Source: CAYRTV01 sp964505785 (lineage in GTDB: Bacteria > Acidobacteriota > Aminicenantia > Aminicenantales > Aminicenantaceae). From it: a stretch of 64,000 nucleotides of DNA. Position numbers and translations under genes: made by a program. The stretch lies in NCBI GenBank assembly GCA_964505785.1, contig CAZDJZ010000011.1, positions 28,053 through 92,052 of the forward strand, written 5' to 3'. A model generated the notes under the pieces. The model was given only the letters and a program-made list of their open reading frames with translations, was not told where the DNA came from and ran no database searches. Shown here in pieces: positions 60,830 to 64,000 of this stretch (its first letter is position 1; each line of letters opens with the position of its first letter).

Positions 60830-60901
60830 AATTTAAATGCTTTGAGAAAACACCCAGATTAAACGTTTCATTAAGTGATGAAAATTCCATTGACTATCAC
60901 G

Positions 60902-60933
60902 CCTATGATATATATCATGGTATATATCATAGG
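60902..60933 (+). promoter_or_regulatory. vapBC operator
   Basis: A perfect palindrome: CCTATGATATATA (60902-60914), a 6-nt spacer and TATATATCATAGG (60921-60933). Its right arm includes the AGG of the vapB ribosome-binding site. VapB-VapC complexes bind such sites to repress their own operon, so both transcription and translation start would be covered. Confidence 0.8.
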
Positions 60934-60942
60934 AGCATGACC

Positions 60943-61173
60943 ATGAAGACAGCCAAATTATTTAAAAACGGGCGCAGCCAGGCCGTGCGGCTGCCGCGGG
61001 AATACCGGTTCTCCGGAGATGAAATTTATATCAAGCAATATGGAGATATTGTCATTCTCATTCCTAAAAAATCGCCCTGGAAATCGTTAATGGAGAGCTT
61101 AGACGAATTTACAGAGGATTATATGGAAGACCGCAATCAGCCTGCTGCACAAAAGCGAGAATCCCTGGAATGA
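60943..61173 (+). CDS. vapB: VapB-type antitoxin (AbrB/SpoVT fold)
   Basis: A 76-aa antitoxin. The start at 60943 (MKTAKLFKNGRSQAVRLP) is preferred to an ATG two codons earlier because AGGAG then stands 8 nt upstream. The swapped-hairpin DNA-binding segment FKNGRSQAVRLPREYRF is the standard VapB motif. The C-terminal half (about 45-76, acidic) should wrap the toxin. It overlaps vapC by 4 bp (ATGA). Confidence 0.92.
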   Translation: MKTAKLFKNGRSQAVRLPREYRFSGDEIYIKQYGDIVILIPKKSPWKSLMESLDEFTEDYMEDRNQPAAQKRESLE

Positions 61174-61565
61174 AATATATGCTCGATACCAATATCTGTA
61201 TTTATATCATTAAAAAGCGGCCGCCCCGAATTTTTAAAATATTCGAATCGCTGGAAATCGGAGATGCCGCCATTTCTTCGATTACCCTGGCGGAATTGGA
61301 ATACGGTGTTTATAAAAGCAAAGCACCGGAAAAAAACAAGCTGGCCCTGATTAAATTCCTTACTCCGCTTTCCATCCTTCCTTTTGACGACAAAGCGCCC
61401 CATGCCTTTGGCATCATACGTACAGAACTTGAAAAACACGGGCAGCCGATCGTCCCTTACGATCTTTTAATTGCCGCCCATGCCTATGCATACAAACTCA
61501 CTCTTGTAACCAACAATACGCGGGAATTCAAACGAGTCAAGAATTTAAAAATCGCAAACTGGTGA
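61170..61565 (+). CDS. vapC: VapC-type PIN-domain ribonuclease toxin
   Basis: A 131-aa PIN nuclease. The active-site acidic residues are D6 (MLDTNICIY), E42 (TLAELEYG) and D98 (VPYDLLIAAHA), with the C-terminal TNNTREFKRV motif also in place. All key residues are present, so the toxin looks intact. VapC enzymes cut tRNA or rRNA when released from VapB. The gene directly overlaps vapB and ends before an element B cluster. Confidence 0.93.
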   Translation: MKYMLDTNICIYIIKKRPPRIFKIFESLEIGDAAISSITLAELEYGVYKSKAPEKNKLALIKFLTPLSILPFDDKAPHAFGIIRTELEKHGQPIVPYDLLIAAHAYAYKLTLVTNNTREFKRVKNLKIANW

Positions 61566-61855
61566 TGCTTATAAGCGATAACCCTGTGATCCCCAGCTCG
61601 CAGCAGCAATGAAATGTCATCCCCAGGCCGCGCAGGAACACTCAAGTCATCCCCAGGCCGCGACATCGAACATATGTCATCCCCAGGCCACGGCAGCGGC
61701 CGTGGGGATCTTAGAGTGCTTCGCCAAAAGAATCGGTTCCATTTCACCTGAACGAAGCAGCATGGAATCCTTCGCCGCTCTGCTCTTCAGAAGAATATAA
61801 CTTTTATTAACTTTATCTTGTTTTAGTTTAGTAGATTTGATAAATTATTAATGTC
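61566..61855. repeat. element B cluster between the two toxin-antitoxin modules
   Basis: Tandem left ends (TGTCATCCCCAGGCCGCG, CAAGTCATCCCCAGGCC, ATGTCATCCCCAGGCC) at 61616, 61644 and 61675 are followed by one full core (GGGGATCTTAGAGTGC, then TGGAATCCTTCGCCGC). The last 60 bp are AT-rich and should contain the promoter of the next module. Confidence 0.6.
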
Positions 61856-62083
61856 ATGTCTAAAAAAACATTTGCAGTCAAGATTGATGATAAAACGGCT
61901 GATAAAGTAAAAAAATTCTGCCGTGAACGGGGAATTAAATATGGATTTTTTGTAGAAAAAGCTCTTGAAGACCGTCTCGAGAGAGAAGAACTTAAAGAAG
62001 ATTTAGTGGACCTAAAAACGCTGCGCTCTTTAGAAAAAGAGGCTGTTTCCCTCGAGGAATACATAAAAAAGAGACGTGTATAG
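61856..62083 (+). CDS. RHH-type antitoxin (RelB-like)
   Basis: A 75-aa protein. The N-terminal half has a ribbon-helix-helix pattern (TFAVKIDDKTADKVKKFCRERG) and the C-terminal half is a charged helix (LEREELKEDLVDLKTLRSLEKEAVSLEEYIKKRR), as in RelB antitoxins of RelE-type modules. The ribosome-binding site is weak. The toxin gene begins at an overlapping GTG, which marks a standard antitoxin-toxin pair. Confidence 0.78.
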   Translation: MSKKTFAVKIDDKTADKVKKFCRERGIKYGFFVEKALEDRLEREELKEDLVDLKTLRSLEKEAVSLEEYIKKRRV

Positions 62084-62285
62084 AATACTTCTTCTCCCAA
62101 CAGCCCGAAAAGACTTAGACAAATTCAGGGGAAAAATATTTGATAATCTCATTAAGAAAATCACATCTTTGAAAAAAAATCCCAGGCCGCGTGGATGTAT
62201 TAAACTTACAGCAGAAGAAGGCTATCGCATCCGCTCAGAAGACTATCGAATAATTTACAGGATTGATGACAAGGATAAAGCCTGA
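62076..62285 (+). pseudogene. RelE/ParE-type toxin, C-terminally truncated
   Basis: Starts with GTG overlapping the antitoxin stop. The first 69 residues follow the RelE/ParE fold (YRILLLPTARKDLDKF, IKKITSLKKNPRPRGCIKL, YRIRSEDYRIIYRIDDKDKA) but stop before the last strand and the catalytic C-terminal region, which normally continues as ...IVRVRHRREVY. RelE toxins usually have 85-95 residues, so this is likely inactive. The break coincides with the probable left end of the insertion sequence downstream. Confidence 0.72.
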
Positions 62286-64000
62286 GTTTGACACAGCAAG
62301 ATACTAAAATCTCCTGTATATCATTGCAATAGAGTAAAATACGTGGAAATCATAAAAACACGGCGTGTATCCAGGTCCTATTGAGCGGACATTATCGCAG
62401 AAGGAGGCTCTATTTTTAGCTTTTTCAGTATCATGCGTGCTTCCGGAGAGCCGGGAGACGTCTGATGGACAACCCCGTGAGGGCTCAACAATTGACCAAC
62501 TTTTATCGTGCGGAGTTCCTCGCGGATTCGGAACCAGCTTCGCCCGCAGATCTTTTCCGCCACCCTTTCGAGAAGAAGAGACAGCGTGCAGAGAAAAACA
62601 TGAGCCCTGATCCTTTCCTCCGTCCGATGAAACACCGGGCGGAGCCGCAGATCCGATTTCATGGTTTTCCACGCCTCTTCAACCCGAACAAGCTGCTTGT
62701 AGGCCAGGGCCAGGTCTTCGGCGCTGAGCTCATCATCGTTGCTTTGAATAACCCACAGCCCGTCCCTTTTGGCTCTCTCCCGGATGGCCATGCGGTTGAT
62801 GCGGAGTTCCCCGTTTTTAAGCTTTCGCAGATAAGCGCCGTAGCGGCCGGAAGAAAAAAGCCGGCAGGCCCTTTTGGGATGCCCGGCCAGAGTTTGAAGC
62901 TCCGCCTCAAGCTCCTCAAGCACCTTCTCCCTGTGCTTTCTCTGACGCTCCGCCTCCAGAGGATTGAGACACACCACATAGCGGCGGCGCCTCTCTCCCT
63001 CTCCGACCCGGACTTCCTTCACCCGGAGGTTCTCTCTCACGTCCTGGAAGCGGCCGGCCCGGCCGAGAACATCCTCGACGACCTCGGTTCCCCGCCGGCA
63101 GGGCATGGCCACGATGTAGCGGGCCCCTCCCCGGGCAATCTCCTCGAGGCTCTTCTCGCTCACCATACCGGCGTCGGTCACGAAAACACACCGGTTGAGC
63201 CGCCAGCCCTTGAGGTCCTCCTTGACCTTCGCGATGGTCGTCACATCCGTCGTGTTGCCTTCAAAAACCCAGCTCTTGACCGGATATCCATCTCGCGTGA
63301 CCGCCACCCCCACCACGATCTGGGGCACGTCGGAGCGTCCGTTCTTGGCATAACCCCGCCGCCTGAGTTCGTCCTCCTCATCGATCTCAAAATGCACGCT
63401 GGTCGTGTCGTAGAAAATGAGGTCCACATCCATGTTGAGAAGGTCCGCCAGGTTCCAGTAGAGCTGTTCCTCTATCTGTTCTTTGTACTTGGAGAGAAAA
63501 TCCATCGCCCGGTAGAGATGATGGAGGGCGATGCCCTCCCCTTCGGGGAAATAGACATCGTCCTTCATCCACCGCTCGTAGCAGCCCAGCTTCGATGCGG
63601 GGGCCAGGGCGCGGTTGGCCGCCATGGCGAAAACAGCCCTCTCGAAGGGAACGCTTCTGTCGTCTTTTTTCACGGCCTTCTCGAGGATTTTATCGATCCC
63701 CAGCTGCCGCCACAGGTGGGAGACGACATGGAAGGGCCCGTGCTCCCAGCTGTCGACAAAGGTCCATCCCTCCTCGAGTTCGGCGATGGAATCGAGGGGG
63801 GCGTTTTTGCGGATGCTTCTGGCCAGTTGGCGGAGCCGTTCGACAGCCTGGCCGTCGGCCCGTCCGAGGGTGCAGACGACCTTAACCTTGGATCGTTTGT
63901 GTTCTTGATCCCATTCATTTTCGGCGATCTGGAGATAGGCGACGGTTGATGAGCGACAATTAAAAATCCCGCTTGGTGACTTTTGAAATTCCCGTTTTTA
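62281..64000. mobile_element. IS1634-type insertion sequence, right end beyond the window
   Basis: The left end is probably near 62281, where the toxin gene breaks off and CCTGAGTTTGACACAGC begins. The element contains one transposase gene on the minus strand. The right terminal repeat would be just past base 64000. No target duplication can be judged from here. Confidence 0.55.
62378..63967 (-). CDS. IS1634-type DDE transposase
   Basis: An IS4-superfamily transposase of the IS1634 group. First catalytic Asp in IFYDTTSVHFE, second in CVFVTDAGMVS, and the Glu in RVEEAWKTMKSDL. The obvious GTG start at 63673 would give only 431 aa, but the frame stays open upstream to a stop at 63998. Its translation (AYLQIAENEWDQ, then KVKVVCTLGRADGQAVERL) is the normal N terminus of this family. 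No ATG, GTG or TTG occurs there; an ATT at 63967 could be the start. The DNA is strikingly GC-richer than the rest of the window, so this is a recent arrival. Confidence 0.85.
   Translation of the reverse strand: MFNCRSSTVAYLQIAENEWDQEHKRSKVKVVCTLGRADGQAVERLRQLARSIRKNAPLDSIAELEEGWTFVDSWEHGPFHVVSHLWRQLGIDKILEKAVKKDDRSVPFERAVFAMAANRALAPASKLGCYERWMKDDVYFPEGEGIALHHLYRAMDFLSKYKEQIEEQLYWNLADLLNMDVDLIFYDTTSVHFEIDEEDELRRRGYAKNGRSDVPQIVVGVAVTRDGYPVKSWVFEGNTTDVTTIAKVKEDLKGWRLNRCVFVTDAGMVSEKSLEEIARGGARYIVAMPCRRGTEVVEDVLGRAGRFQDVRENLRVKEVRVGEGERRRRYVVCLNPLEAERQRKHREKVLEELEAELQTLAGHPKRACRLFSSGRYGAYLRKLKNGELRINRMAIRERAKRDGLWVIQSNDDELSAEDLALAYKQLVRVEEAWKTMKSDLRLRPVFHRTEERIRAHVFLCTLSLLLERVAEKICGRSWFRIREELRTIKVGQLLSPHGVVHQTSPGSPEARMILKKLKIEPPSAIMSAQ

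Noticed and set aside
61590..61796. CRISPR-like tandem direct repeats
   Set aside because: The repeated units are ends of element B at irregular spacing (about 28-31 bp) without uniform spacers, and no cas gene is present in the window.
62465..63949. Long plus-strand open frame (494 codons) opposite the transposase
   Set aside because: It is antisense to a well-supported transposase with DDE motifs, and it arises because the GC-rich DNA lacks stop codons. Its translation is low-complexity His/Pro/Leu-rich with no family likeness.

Overview
The window reads as a piece of a chromosome from a Gram-negative-type (diderm), probably anaerobic or fermentative bacterium. It carries several lipoproteins with clear lipoboxes, a predicted outer-membrane beta-barrel protein, HflKC, and many exported peptidases. 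Its gene style is a DUF6600 lipoprotein, a periplasmic WD40 protein, exported M14/M24/S10 peptidases, a PadR plus permease-prefix pair, and the relic of a Ser/Thr kinase-TPR protein. That style reminds me of the Acidobacteriota/Aminicenantota, but this is an inference from gene style and not a phylogenetic result. The 100 N's at 51688-51787 show that this is a scaffolded draft or metagenome assembly.

Layout. 0.2-5.6 kb: a WG-rich lipoprotein behind ornithine aminotransferase (rocD), a PLP aminotransferase, and pyrB/pyrI. 5.8-11.4 kb: an alanine/glycine:cation symporter, homoserine dehydrogenase, tRNA-Ser(GGA), a FetAB-like ABC pair and a MATE-like exporter. 11.5-19.2 kb: a ThiS-ThiF fusion, a small membrane protein, tRNA-Ser(CGA), tadA, hflK-hflC, a D-cysteine-desulfhydrase-like enzyme behind a WD40 protein, and a tautomerase. 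19.4-25.3 kb: a minus-strand housekeeping run, nnrD-tsaE-thiE-mscS-apt-purine permease. 25.6-29.1 kb: the glycolytic operon gap-pgk-tpiA-secG and tRNA-Leu(GAG). 29.4-37.8 kb: a peroxiredoxin, a NIF3-like protein, a glutamine-synthetase-like ligase, a second VioD-like aminotransferase, an ornithine cyclodeaminase homologue and a B12-binding radical SAM enzyme. 38-47.8 kb: a sulfatase-fold lipoprotein, an M14 carboxypeptidase, an ABC/HlyD/FtsX export operon and an S10 carboxypeptidase. 48-57 kb: dodecin, an SH3b protein, an exported O-methyltransferase, an XRE-EIIA fusion regulator, a small Cys-rich protein, a beta-barrel plus ABC-2 exporter operon, GlsB, and an exported aminopeptidase. 58.4-64 kb: a PadR-controlled membrane protein, a decayed kinase-TPR pseudogene, a VapBC module, a truncated RelE-type module and a GC-rich IS1634-type insertion sequence.

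Metabolically the genes suggest an organism that lives on peptides and amino acids. Exported peptidases feed it, an AGCS symporter takes up amino acids, and rocD, ornithine cyclodeaminase, D-Cys desulfhydrase, aminotransferases and a GS-like ligase process them. A compact lower-glycolysis operon and purine/pyrimidine salvage and synthesis sit alongside.

The intergenic regions are the most unusual part. At least three dispersed repeat families fill almost every gap. Element A (about 45-150 bp, ends CCTGGATTATTCA / TGAATAATCCAGG) has a nested-hairpin core and repeatedly lies directly in front of genes. Element B (about 120 bp, ends GTCAT / ATGAC, internal ATCTTAGAC / GTCTAAGAT) occurs in roughly a dozen copies; one copy is nested inside an element A, and a cluster of copies coincides with the assembly gap. 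Short-word repeats built on GAATAGAC, GATTTGA and TTTTCAC words are also scattered through. Two regulatory sites are exceptionally clear: a perfect PadR-type palindrome inside a consensus promoter, and a 13-bp-arm palindrome over the vapBC ribosome-binding site.
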